A stretch of 64,000 nucleotides of DNA from Deltaproteobacteria bacterium. Lineage in GTDB: Bacteria > Desulfobacterota > Desulfobacteria > Desulfobacterales > JAFDMD01. Location of the stretch: NCBI GenBank assembly GCA_019306065.1, contig JAFDMF010000002.1:118297-182296 (forward strand), read 5' to 3'. A program made the translations under genes and the position numbers. Positions 25,727 to 34,137 of this stretch are shown piece after piece; within the stretch, counting starts at the first letter, position 1; each line of letters starts with the position of its first letter. Under the pieces are notes generated by a model, which made no database searches, was not told the DNA's origin, and was given only the letters and a program-made list of their open reading frames with translations.

Positions 25727-26611
25727 ATGATAAAAAAAATATCCATATTTCAAATCATAATAACTTTGCTTTTTGGAAGCCTTGCATACCCAAAAACGGT
25801 TATTGACCAAACAGGCAGAAAATTAACAATACCGGATAATCCGCAAAAAATAATCTCTCTTGCCCCCAGCGTAACCGAAATAATATTTGCAATAAAAGGG
25901 GAAAAACGGCTTATAGCTGCAACAACGCACAGCGATTATCCGCCTGATGCGGATAAGCTTTCTAAAATAGGCTCTTATGTCAGGTTTGATATAGAAAAAA
26001 TCATAAGTTTAAAACCGGATCTTTGCATAGGAATAAAAGAGGGAAACCCCAAAAACAGCATCAACAGACTTGCCGAGTTTAATATTCCCGTATATGCGGT
26101 AAATCCTAAAAACTTAGATTCGGTTATTTCTTCGGTAATTGAAATAGGCGCTTTGCTTAACGCGGAAAAAACCGCGGCGCGTATAGCAGAAAAAATGAAA
26201 AAAAAAATCAATAAGATTAAAGAATCCGCTTTAAAAAATAAAAACAGACCTACTCTGTTTTTTCAGATAGATACAAACAGATTCTTTTCCGCCGGCGCAG
26301 ATACATTTATACATCAGCTTATAACTACCGCTGGAGGAAAAAATGCCGCTGAAAAAAAAAGAGGGTATCCGAAATTTAATAAAGAACAAATCGTAACGCT
26401 ATCGCCAGATATAATAGTTATAGCATCTATGAAGCAAAACAAATCTTTTAAACAAGCGGAATTAAAATGGGGGGAGTTTAAAAGCATTCCTGCGGTTGCG
26501 GCAAATCGAATATTTTTTGTAAATGCAGATCTTTTTAACCGTCCCGCTCCCCGAATAATAGAAGGACTGCAAAAGCTTGCCGAAATAATAAAAGAATTTA
26601 ATAAACCTTAA
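25727..26611 (+). CDS. btuF: Periplasmic corrinoid-binding protein BtuF
   Basis: A 294-residue class III solute-binding protein. A signal peptide (about 1-22) precedes VIDQTGRKLTIP and ISLAPSVTEIIFAI. SKIGSYVRFDIEKIISLKPDLCI and the long central helix of the BtuF/FhuD fold follow, then RPTLFFQIDTNRFFSAG. It delivers B12 or precursors to the BtuC permease. The riboswitch-controlled receptor upstream and BtuC downstream support the ligand. No ribosome site is visible. Confidence 0.88.
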   Translation: MIKKISIFQIIITLLFGSLAYPKTVIDQTGRKLTIPDNPQKIISLAPSVTEIIFAIKGEKRLIAATTHSDYPPDADKLSKIGSYVRFDIEKIISLKPDLCIGIKEGNPKNSINRLAEFNIPVYAVNPKNLDSVISSVIEIGALLNAEKTAARIAEKMKKKINKIKESALKNKNRPTLFFQIDTNRFFSAGADTFIHQLITTAGGKNAAEKKRGYPKFNKEQIVTLSPDIIVIASMKQNKSFKQAELKWGEFKSIPAVAANRIFFVNADLFNRPAPRIIEGLQKLAEIIKEFNKP

Positions 26612-26614
26612 TAA

Positions 26615-26737
26615 AACCTTCATTGCTATGTTATAGACACAAAAAAGAATGATTATATCCCTCTCAATTGAAAAAGGAAAGAAATCCGTAGAGACGTTGC
26701 ATGCAACGTCTCTACTTTGTATCTTAATTATAAATAT
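26615..26737 (+). repeat. Families B and A between btuF and btuC
   Basis: CATTGCTATGTTATAGACAC then AAAAAAGAATGATTATA (26615-26657) is family B. A perfect 28-bp palindrome at 26688-26715 is followed by a TTTGTATCTTAATTATAAAT leader that runs straight into the btuC ATG (family A). Confidence 0.85.
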
Positions 26738-27754
26738 ATGACGACAAATAAAAACGTAGTCGGAAAAATCATAATTACTACCGCTGTTTTTTCCTTAATA
26801 CTTTTAATCTGCATTATATTCGGAATAATAACGGGAAGCGCAGATATAAATATAAAAAAAATTTTAATCGGTTTATTTACAAACCGATACGACATAACAA
26901 ATACGGACATTGCAATAATACTTAAAATAAGACTGCCACGCGTTATAACCGCAGCCTTGTCCGGCGCGGTTTTATCGTTAGGCGGGCTTATATTTCAAGC
27001 TATGCTCAGAAATCCGCTTGCAGAACCTTATATACTCGGCGTTTCCGGCGGATCGGCAATAGGCGCTATAATAGGAATTGCGCTTGGTTTCTCTTATTTT
27101 CCAGGAGTGGGGCTTACCGCTTTTGCGGGAAGTATGGCGTCTGTTGCCGCTTTAATACTAATCAACTCTAAAAATTCCTCCTTTAAAAAAGATTCTCTTA
27201 TTTTATCCGGAGTAATATTAAATTCTTTTTTTTCCGCTATAATAATGTTTTTAATATCCGTTTCAAACAGCGCTGAATTAAAAGGGATACTGTTTTGGCT
27301 AATGGGAGATTTTTCTATAATAAATATGAAAGAAGTAAAAATACTTGCGGCATTAATATTTCCAGCTTTTATTTTCTTCTTTTTTATATCTTCCAAAATG
27401 AATCTGCTTGCTCTCGGAAAAAATATGGCAAAAAGTATGGGAGTTAATATAAAAGCGGTAGTTTTAAGTATGCTGATAGTCTCATCCTTTATGGTAAGCA
27501 TATCCGTAGCATGCTCCGGGCTGCTCGGATTTGTGGGGCTTGTGATTCCCCATCTGTTAAGACTAATAATAGGCGCAGATCATAGAATACTTGTTCCGGC
27601 TTCAATATTAGGCGGTGGCGCATATATGGTTTTATGCGATATTTTGGCAAGAACCATTCCGAGCGCAGGCGGCGAAATACCCGTAGGAGTAATAACCGCC
27701 TTAATAGGCGCGCCATTGTTTATTCTTCTTTTAAAACGAAATCCCGCAGGATAA
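26738..27754 (+). CDS. btuC: Cobalamin ABC permease BtuC
   Basis: A 338-residue FecCD-family permease with about ten membrane helices. RLPRVITAALSGAVLSLGG, QAMLRNPLAEPYILGVSGG and GFVGLVIPHLLRLIIG are typical, the latter near the ATPase-coupling L-loop. I chose the Met at 26738 because the seven upstream codons (MYLNYKY) are translated repeat leader. The expected BtuD ATPase does not follow: the gap to the next gene is all repeat. Confidence 0.9.
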   Translation: MTTNKNVVGKIIITTAVFSLILLICIIFGIITGSADINIKKILIGLFTNRYDITNTDIAIILKIRLPRVITAALSGAVLSLGGLIFQAMLRNPLAEPYILGVSGGSAIGAIIGIALGFSYFPGVGLTAFAGSMASVAALILINSKNSSFKKDSLILSGVILNSFFSAIIMFLISVSNSAELKGILFWLMGDFSIINMKEVKILAALIFPAFIFFFFISSKMNLLALGKNMAKSMGVNIKAVVLSMLIVSSFMVSISVACSGLLGFVGLVIPHLLRLIIGADHRILVPASILGGGAYMVLCDILARTIPSAGGEIPVGVITALIGAPLFILLLKRNPAG

Positions 27755-27763
27755 CTTTGTATT

Positions 27764-27900
27764 TTGCCCGTTTTCTGCGTTATGCTTCAAATTTTAATAC
27801 TCGGCTTATTTTAATAAGCCTGCGTTTAAAATTTTTGCAAGCCTTGTAAACAAACAAACTACAAAGTTATCCGACAGAGTTTGATAGAATTATAAACAGA
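27764..27900 (+). repeat. Dispersed repeat family C, copy 1
   Basis: CCCGTTTTCTGCGTTATGCT and AAATTTTAATACTCGGCTTA are followed by an inverse TTTAAAATTTTTGCAAGCC and then ACAAAGTTATCCGACAGA. The same order of blocks recurs near 34.9, 41.2, 46.3 and 62.2 kb. The central part can fold into a hairpin. Confidence 0.7.
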
Positions 27901-27949
27901 GAAAACTTCCATTATTAAAAACATTTAATCACAAAAAAAAATAATTATT

Positions 27950-28104
27950 CGAAATAATAAAGGAATTTCTCGCTTCAACAGAAAGGAAGTTTTTTTGTCC
28001 TGTCCTTTTGACTGGCTGTTATTTTTGCCATGTCATTTCGACGAGCGCAGCGAGGAGAAATCTCATAATTAAAACGTTAAACGGATGAAATTCGTTTAAC
28101 GTTT
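27950..28104. repeat. Family D element with adjoining 12-bp inverted repeat
   Basis: GGAATTTCTCGCTTCAACAG and TTTCGACGAGCGCAGCGAGG bracket a D element (27950-28070). AAACGTTAAACG (28072-28083) and CGTTTAACGTTT (28093-28104) are perfect inverted arms with a 9-nt loop. No strong T-run follows, so it may be a weak bidirectional terminator. The 475-bp gap 27755-28229 has no gene. Confidence 0.6.
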
Positions 28105-28136
28105 ATCTGACTGAAAGTAAAATTGACACAACTTAA

Positions 28137-28174
28137 AATAAAAAAAAGAAGCGGGGGTTTTAACCCGCCTCTTA
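28137..28174 (-). terminator. Intrinsic terminator of the two-component/permease operon
   Basis: On the minus strand GAGGCGGG pairs with CCCGCTTC (8 bp, one G-U) around a TTAAAACC loop, followed by a run of T. It is about 56 bp past the stop of the response-regulator gene. Confidence 0.8.
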
Positions 28175-28229
28175 TGCCGATTTTGATCGGAGAATGATTT
28201 ACGAATTTTTTTTTAAAAAAAACCGGATT

Positions 28230-28712
28230 TTATTCGCTGTCTATCTCTTTTAATCTTCTTAATATTTCCCATGGCGACGCTTCTATATTTAATATTTCTT
28301 TTATTTTTTCCGCATCCACTTTTTTTCTGTTCATTAACCTTGTTTTATATGCTTTTACAAGAGTTTCTAATAATATATCAAGTTCGCATGGCTTTTGCAA
28401 AAAAGAATATGCGCCTCCCTCTTTGCAGCTAAGAGCAGATTCTATTGTTCCGTGCCCTGTTAATATTACAACTTCCATCCATTGGTTTTCTTTTTTTAAA
28501 GCCAAAAGGGTTTCTTCTCCGTTCATACCCGGCATTTTGAGATCTACCAAGGCAATGTCTATCAGATTTTCGCGCGCTGCAGTAATGGCTTTTTCGCCTC
28601 TGTTTACCGCTATTACGTTAAAATCTCTTACCTCGAGGCTTTTGGAAATCGATTTTAAAAAATCTTCTTCGTCGTCAACTATTAATATGTTTATTTTTTC
28701 TTTTTTACTCAT
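28230..28712 (-). CDS. Stand-alone receiver-domain response regulator
   Basis: The protein has 160 residues. Residues 7-125 are a complete receiver domain with acidic pair Asp13/Asp14, phospho-acceptor Asp57 in LVDLKMPG, Thr85 in LTGHG and Lys107 in QKPCE. The ~35-residue tail (KKVDAEKIKEILNIEASPWE) has no DNA-binding domain. It is the third gene of an operon with the kinase and receiver-permease fusion, so it probably acts as phosphate sink or relay for them. The nearly identical TGHG and KPCEL blocks in both receivers suggest a duplication. Confidence 0.9.
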   Translation of the reverse strand: MSKKEKINILIVDDEEDFLKSISKSLEVRDFNVIAVNRGEKAITAARENLIDIALVDLKMPGMNGEETLLALKKENQWMEVVILTGHGTIESALSCKEGGAYSFLQKPCELDILLETLVKAYKTRLMNRKKVDAEKIKEILNIEASPWEILRRLKEIDSE

Positions 28713-28887
28713 TTTTTTCTTCTCCTTATATATTTTCTGTTTATAATTAAAATACAGAGTTACAAAGTAGAGGCTTTACATAATATCTCTACGCATTATA
28801 GACTATTATTTATAAATTACAGTTCAGGCAATCATGTCGTTTCTAGCGAGAAATCCCTTTATTATTTCCTTTTAACCCGTCTCCGTT

Positions 28888-30954
28888 TTATAACCACTGC
28901 CAGTATCCGTAAAATACCCACACACATAAGACGATCATGCTTAATAAAAATACCATGCTTCCGTGTATGAAAAAATCTTTCATTGTAACTAACTGCTCGC
29001 CTGTTTCGGGATCTCTTGCAAGGCTATATACTATGGCATTATTCGGAGTTCCTATTATTAATATGTGGGCAAAGGAAGACGAAAAAGCCGTGGCAAGCCC
29101 TACCATAACGGGAGATGTGTCTGAGAGGGCAGCCATCGGAATGGTTATAGGACCTACCGCCGCAACCGTTGCTCCATCGCTCATGAAATTTGTAAGTATG
29201 CCGGTTATAATGCTTGCAGATACGCAAAGTCCGGTTCCTTTCATAAGAAAATCCGGTAAAAACGAAATCAAAAAATTCGCAAGCCAAAGAGCGGCTCCCG
29301 TAATCGCAAGTCCATATCCGATTCCGCTTGCAGCGGCATATAAAGCTACTACGTCCCAATGAATTCCGCTTATATCTTTCCATCTGAGTATTCCGAGAAT
29401 GTTTAAGGCTACGAGAGCGGCTATAACAGGCCCGCCCATACCGAATTTATCGGATAAAGTAATCCATAATACAATTAAGACTACTAATACTATAGCCGAT
29501 TTGTATTCGTCTTTTGTCATTTTGCCTATTCGTTTTGTCTCTTTTTTAACCTCTCGGGCTATATTGATGGTTTTAAAGTTAATTTTTTTTCTAAATCTTA
29601 AAAGAAAATAAGAAGCTACTATAACAGCCATTACAGGAACAAAAGGAAGTCCCATTTTTACCCATTGCCCGAAACTAATACTTATGTTGTAATCGGATAA
29701 GATTCCAATCATTACGGCATTTCTTCCTCCTGCCGCAGGAGAACCGGGGCCTCCTATGTTTGCGACAAAGGTAAGCATAAGCATAAAAAAGACTATAAGA
29801 TTTTTGTCTTTTTTAAGCCCCGCTGTTTTGATTACACTAAGATATACTATCATTAATATGGGAGCTATAAAGGCTACAAGAGCATGTTCCGATAAAAAGC
29901 TTGCGGATACGGCAAGAAGCGGAGCAAAAATTAACCCGAATTTGATTAGAGTGCTGCTTGTTCCCAAAAGTATTATTCCTATTCTTCTATCCAAGCCGGT
30001 TTTGCTTAACGCCGCGGCAAACGCCAAAACTCCGAATATAAAAACAACCGAATCTTTTGCATAAGATTTTGCCACAAGCGTCGGAGGCAGGATTCCGAAA
30101 AAATAAATTAAAGCGGCTGCAAGCATAGCGGTTATTCCTATAGGTATTGCGCCGGTAGCCCAGAAAAAGGCGGAAATAACTAATATACCGATCATAGCTT
30201 TTGCGCGCAGCTCTATTTTTTCAATGTTTGGCAGCGCTTTTTCGACTTTGCCGTCCGGATGTGTTATTTTTTTATACAGTTTGGCTTTTTTTGCATAATA
30301 ATGAGCGACTGTCTCCCCTTTTTCTAATTTTTTATAGTCTGCATAGCCTAATATTGCATCTGCTCCTTCTCCTGTTTTCGGAGTTGTTAAAAAAAAGCTG
30401 AGCTTTTGGGGCGTAGGCATAAACGTAATTAGTAAAAAAATGATAGCTCCTGTAAGTATTATGCCCGGTCTTGCATTTTGAACTCCGAAAAACCATTCTT
30501 TAAAGCTGCTTTTTTTAACTTCCGGAATTTCATGCCTTGCCATAGCATTTATTCGTTCTTCCTTTGCCGCGTTGATTGTTTTTATAAGCTCTTTAAGCTC
30601 GCATGGCTTTTCTATGTATGCAAAAAGATCATGTTTTCCGGTAATCATAGCGGATTCCAAGCATCCATGCCCTGTGTGCATTATTACTTGAACTTCGGGT
30701 CTTATTTTTTTTATCTCTTTTAAAGTCTGTATTCCGTCCATATTCGGCATTTTTTGATCAAGCATTACAACTTCTGGGTTTTCATGCCGAACAATTTTTA
30801 TGGAATCTTCTCCGTTATTTGTATGGAATACTTTAAATCCTCTGTTTTCCAATTGACTCGCTAACGCTATTCTGAATCTGTCTTCGTCGTCTATAATCAG
30901 AATTTTAGTAACCGCTTCTTTTTCTTTGTTTTTATCTGCATTATTAACTTCCAT
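28888..30954 (-). CDS. Receiver domain fused to SLC13/DASS-family anion permease
   Basis: A 688-residue fusion. Residues 16-135 form an intact receiver with Asp22/Asp23, phospho-acceptor Asp66 in MLDQKMP, Thr94 in HTGHG and Lys116 in EKPCE. After a linker, residues about 165-688 are a divalent anion:Na+ symporter-type permease with about 12 helices. The first SNT-like hairpin region reads GGPGSPAAGGRNAVMIG; the second reads FMSDGATVAAVGPITIPMA. The kinase gene overlaps its start by 11 bp. Transport gating by phosphorylation is inference. Substrates of the family include sulfate and C4-dicarboxylates; the substrate here is unknown. Confidence 0.88.
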   Translation of the reverse strand: MEVNNADKNKEKEAVTKILIIDDEDRFRIALASQLENRGFKVFHTNNGEDSIKIVRHENPEVVMLDQKMPNMDGIQTLKEIKKIRPEVQVIMHTGHGCLESAMITGKHDLFAYIEKPCELKELIKTINAAKEERINAMARHEIPEVKKSSFKEWFFGVQNARPGIILTGAIIFLLITFMPTPQKLSFFLTTPKTGEGADAILGYADYKKLEKGETVAHYYAKKAKLYKKITHPDGKVEKALPNIEKIELRAKAMIGILVISAFFWATGAIPIGITAMLAAALIYFFGILPPTLVAKSYAKDSVVFIFGVLAFAAALSKTGLDRRIGIILLGTSSTLIKFGLIFAPLLAVSASFLSEHALVAFIAPILMIVYLSVIKTAGLKKDKNLIVFFMLMLTFVANIGGPGSPAAGGRNAVMIGILSDYNISISFGQWVKMGLPFVPVMAVIVASYFLLRFRKKINFKTINIAREVKKETKRIGKMTKDEYKSAIVLVVLIVLWITLSDKFGMGGPVIAALVALNILGILRWKDISGIHWDVVALYAAASGIGYGLAITGAALWLANFLISFLPDFLMKGTGLCVSASIITGILTNFMSDGATVAAVGPITIPMAALSDTSPVMVGLATAFSSSFAHILIIGTPNNAIVYSLARDPETGEQLVTMKDFFIHGSMVFLLSMIVLCVWVFYGYWQWL

Positions 30955-32683
30955 GGTTGTCTCCTTCTTCCGTTGTAGAAATAGGCAGGGTAACCGTAAA
31001 TGAACTTCCCCTTCCGGAAATGCTTTGGACCGTAATTTCTCCTCCCATTGATTTTACTATATTTTGAGACACGCTCAAACCGAGTCCGGTTCCTTTTCCA
31101 ACCTCCTTTGTGGTAAAGAACGGCTCGAATATATTATTTATTTGTTCCCGAGTCATGCCCGCGCCGGTATCCATTACCGTTATTCTTACCGCTTTATCGT
31201 CATGCTCGGTGGTTATGGTTATGCTGCCCGGCGATTCTATTGCCTGTTCCGCGTTGTTTATAAAATTTAAAAACACTTGCCTTATCTGATCAGGATCAAC
31301 CTCTATATACGGTAAATTTTTATCGAACTCCTTTTTCAATTCAATGTTTTCGATTTTAAGCTCCCGCTCTTTTAAACCGCTTACGGTTTCTTCCAATAGT
31401 TTGTTTATATTGGTTAGTTTAACGGAAGGCTTACTTTTTCTTCCGTAATCAAGAAGTTGCCCTGTAATTCCTTTTGCTCTTAAAGCCGCGTTATCTATAA
31501 CTTGAAGCTCTTCCAACATTTTTTGAGGGCTGGCGTCCATTTTAAATTCCGGATTTAACATATCTTTTATTACGCCGCTTGTAGCCACGATTATAGCCAA
31601 TGGATTATTAATTTCATGAGCTATGCCTGTGGAAAGGGTTCCCAAAGAAGCAAGCTTTGAAGCATGACGCAGCTGCTCCCATAACTCGCCGCTTTTTTTT
31701 GCGTTTTTGTAAGCCCGCTCCATAAGTTTTTTGACGGCAAACCAAATCACAATTGATATGGTTGTTATAAGTAATAATGATATGCAGATAATAATGTTTC
31801 TTGTTCCATACATTTGCCTGTAAACTTTAGCGAGCGGCTGTTTTAAGACTAACGTCCATGGCACTTCGCTTAGTTTTGAATATGATATAAAGTAATCCTC
31901 CTTATCTATTTTAATTAAATCCGTTCCTATTATATTGTTTTTAGGCGGAATATAGTCTGATTTTTCAAGCAGGCTTCCGGCGTTAGGATCTACTACCTGA
32001 TATATTCCCGCATTATTGATAATTACCGCTTCAACCGATTTCCCTTTGCTTATTGTTCTTAAATAGACATAAAATTTATCAGGATCAAGGGTAGAGCGTA
32101 TAATATAGGCTTTACCGTTTATATCCTGTTTTACGGCTATGGTAAAATGGGGCTTGTTTCTGAAGCCGAGATATATATCGCTTACATAATAGTTTTTTTC
32201 GCTTGTTATTAGGGCGTTAAACCATTTTTCTTTGCTGTAATCTTTATTTTGCAAATCACTGTATGGACCTACATACTCTTTTTGTATGCCCTCTTCGGTT
32301 AAAAAGCCGATATCTATAAATGAATCGTTGATTCGTCTTAGATTATCAAGATAATATCCAAGGCTATTTGTAGCCGGCGGGGTATTGCATTTACCGCTGT
32401 AAAATAGTCTGAAAAGGTTAACGACTCTTTCTTGTAAAAAAAGTTCTATTGTATTCATTTTACTTTTTGTAAGAGCCTCGAGGTTTATTTTTCCGGTATT
32501 TATAAAAGATTTGCTAAACTGTATATGAAAATATATGGAAAGAAAAAAATACGGTGCTATAAATACGAATAAAAGCCCTATTGTGAGCCTTATTCTTAAG
32601 TTTTTAAAATGGATAAAAATGTTTTTTTCTTTTGTATTTTCCGCATCATTATAAACGATTATATTTTTATCGGTATTTTTCAT
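30944..32683 (-). CDS. Membrane sensor histidine kinase with Cache-type sensor
   Basis: A 579-residue kinase. One helix at about 32-54, a large periplasmic dCache-like domain (about 55-290; contains DYSKEKWFNALI and DIYLGFRNKPHF) and a second helix at about 297-318 come first. The HisKA domain carries His356 in STGIAHEINNPL. The HATPase has NFINNAEQAIE, DTGAGM, FEPFFTTKEVGKGTGLGLS. Cache sensors usually bind small organic anions or amino acids. Overlap with the receiver-permease gene implies co-translation and that they form one signalling unit. Confidence 0.93.
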   Translation of the reverse strand: MKNTDKNIIVYNDAENTKEKNIFIHFKNLRIRLTIGLLFVFIAPYFFLSIYFHIQFSKSFINTGKINLEALTKSKMNTIELFLQERVVNLFRLFYSGKCNTPPATNSLGYYLDNLRRINDSFIDIGFLTEEGIQKEYVGPYSDLQNKDYSKEKWFNALITSEKNYYVSDIYLGFRNKPHFTIAVKQDINGKAYIIRSTLDPDKFYVYLRTISKGKSVEAVIINNAGIYQVVDPNAGSLLEKSDYIPPKNNIIGTDLIKIDKEDYFISYSKLSEVPWTLVLKQPLAKVYRQMYGTRNIIICISLLLITTISIVIWFAVKKLMERAYKNAKKSGELWEQLRHASKLASLGTLSTGIAHEINNPLAIIVATSGVIKDMLNPEFKMDASPQKMLEELQVIDNAALRAKGITGQLLDYGRKSKPSVKLTNINKLLEETVSGLKERELKIENIELKKEFDKNLPYIEVDPDQIRQVFLNFINNAEQAIESPGSITITTEHDDKAVRITVMDTGAGMTREQINNIFEPFFTTKEVGKGTGLGLSVSQNIVKSMGGEITVQSISGRGSSFTVTLPISTTEEGDNHGS

Positions 32684-32797
32684 AATTTTTAACCATAGCT
32701 TATTATTTTAATCATACGGGTCATTGTCCGGGCAATGTTGTAAGATACGCCGCGACACTAAATAACTGCTTTACGCCGTTGCCTGTTTTCCCTCTGT

Positions 32798-33169
32798 TCA
32801 TATTTTTATTATACAATTTCCCCTCGCTTTGTTCGTCGAAATAATACGGAAAAAAACGTTCTTCATGCCCTGTCGAGCAAAGCGAGAAATTCCTTTATTA
32901 TTTTTATAATCATTCTTTTTTGTGTCTATAACATAGTGATGAAGGTTTTCTATTGAGATTGTTTTTTCTTTTTTAATATCAATAAAAGAAGAATTAGAAG
33001 AGAAAGTATGGATTGACGCTGCCTGCGGCATATTTATATTTTTTTTAAATTTCAGGCAGTTATTCGATATGTCAAGAGATGATTGTATATTGTTATTCTT
33101 ATTTAAGAATTCTATAATATAAAAGTTGGAATTTGCTGTTAATATAGCTTTAACTTTTTTTGCATTCAC
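32798..33169 (-). CDS. Doubtful ORF, C-terminal part made of repeats
   Basis: The 123-codon frame begins 15 bp after the CBS-ACT stop. Residues 1-75 (for example YIIEFLNKNNNIQSSLDISN) are unique, low in complexity and unrecognised. From about residue 78 on (YVIDTKKNDYKNNKGISRFA) the sequence is translated family B and D repeat. At most a truncated gene that ran into a repeat insertion. No ribosome site. Confidence 0.25.
   Translation of the reverse strand: MNAKKVKAILTANSNFYIIEFLNKNNNIQSSLDISNNCLKFKKNINMPQAASIHTFSSNSSFIDIKKEKTISIENLHHYVIDTKKNDYKNNKGISRFARQGMKNVFFRIISTNKARGNCIIKI
32822..32946 (-). repeat. Families D and B, minus orientation
   Basis: CCCTCGCTTTGTTCGTCGAA and CCTGTCGAGCAAAGCGAGAA match family D; TAATCATTCTTTTTTGTGTC followed by TATAACATAG matches family B in reverse. 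D and B lie side by side here; B is next to C near 35.0 kb and next to A near 26.6 kb. Confidence 0.75.
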
Positions 33170-33184
33170 GATTGTCTATCTTTG

Positions 33185-33865
33185 TTATGGAAATATCTCT
33201 CTTTTATCAGTCTTATGATCAATTATATAAAAAAGAGTTGTTTTCTCTTTTATTTTTTCGGTAATGTCTTCTATTCTTGTTCGATCAATATTGTAAACAT
33301 GTATATAAACTCTACGAAAACCTTTTAGAACTTTTTCATAAGAAGTTAGTATACTTACTATTCTGCCGTTATACTCTCTTATTATATCTGCAATATCTTT
33401 GATGCTCCCAGGACGATCTTCAATTTGAAAAGCAAATGAAATCCCTCTGTTTTTTATTCCGGAAATAGATATTAATACTTTGAATATATCGGATTGAGTA
33501 ATAATTCCTATAAGTTTTTTATTATGATCTACTACCGGAAGTCCTGATATTTTTTTCTCCAGCAGTATTTCCGCAGCTTCTTGAACCGTGTAATCAAAGG
33601 GTACTACAATAGGATATTTTGTCATAATATCTTTAATTTTAATGCGGGACATAAGATATAAAATCTCATGTATATCCAAGCCGTTGGCATCCGAAGCCGA
33701 GGCTTTAAGCAGATCTTTATCCGTAACAATTCCTACAAGAGATCCTTTTTTCATAATAGGAAGTCTGCGTATATTATTCTCTTTTAATAAATTTATGGCA
33801 TCCTGCATAGAAGCGTTTATGTCTGCCGTAATAATTTCTCGGTTCATCCAATATTTTACTATCAT
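33185..33865 (-). CDS. CBS-CBS-ACT regulatory protein (AcuB-like)
   Basis: The protein has 226 residues. Two CBS domains occupy about 1-140 (VKYWMNREIITADINAS..., VGIVTDKDLLK, IKDIMTKYPIVVPFD, GIITQSDIFKVL). An ACT domain follows (SFAFQIEDRPGSIKDIADII). Such proteins sense adenine nucleotides or amino acids and regulate a partner; the partner is unknown. I chose Met at 33865 (MIVKYWMN) because GGGAGAAG sits just upstream; ten extra codons exist in frame. Confidence 0.85.
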   Translation of the reverse strand: MIVKYWMNREIITADINASMQDAINLLKENNIRRLPIMKKGSLVGIVTDKDLLKASASDANGLDIHEILYLMSRIKIKDIMTKYPIVVPFDYTVQEAAEILLEKKISGLPVVDHNKKLIGIITQSDIFKVLISISGIKNRGISFAFQIEDRPGSIKDIADIIREYNGRIVSILTSYEKVLKGFRRVYIHVYNIDRTRIEDITEKIKEKTTLFYIIDHKTDKREIFP

Positions 33866-34137
33866 CGTTGCTTCTCCCGTTAAAATAGTTCCCATAGAAA
33901 AAAAATTTATTTCTTTTGTTTCTTAATAATATTAATTTGTTATCTTATTCTAATTCGTTTTTTGTTATTATTATTATTTTTTTGCCGCAAATAATTTTTT
34001 GACATATCCAAACCAAATATAAACGGATAAAAAAGCGATTATAAAATTTGTTGCCCATCTTATTAACGGATGATAAGGAAAGTGGATTAAAAAGGCTGAA
34101 GCAATCTTTAAAACCTTTACAACAGGATACAAACATA

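Noticed and set aside
28937-29362. Plus-strand 141-codon frame
   Set aside because: Antisense shadow of the permease; composition mirrors its helices and there is no ribosome site.
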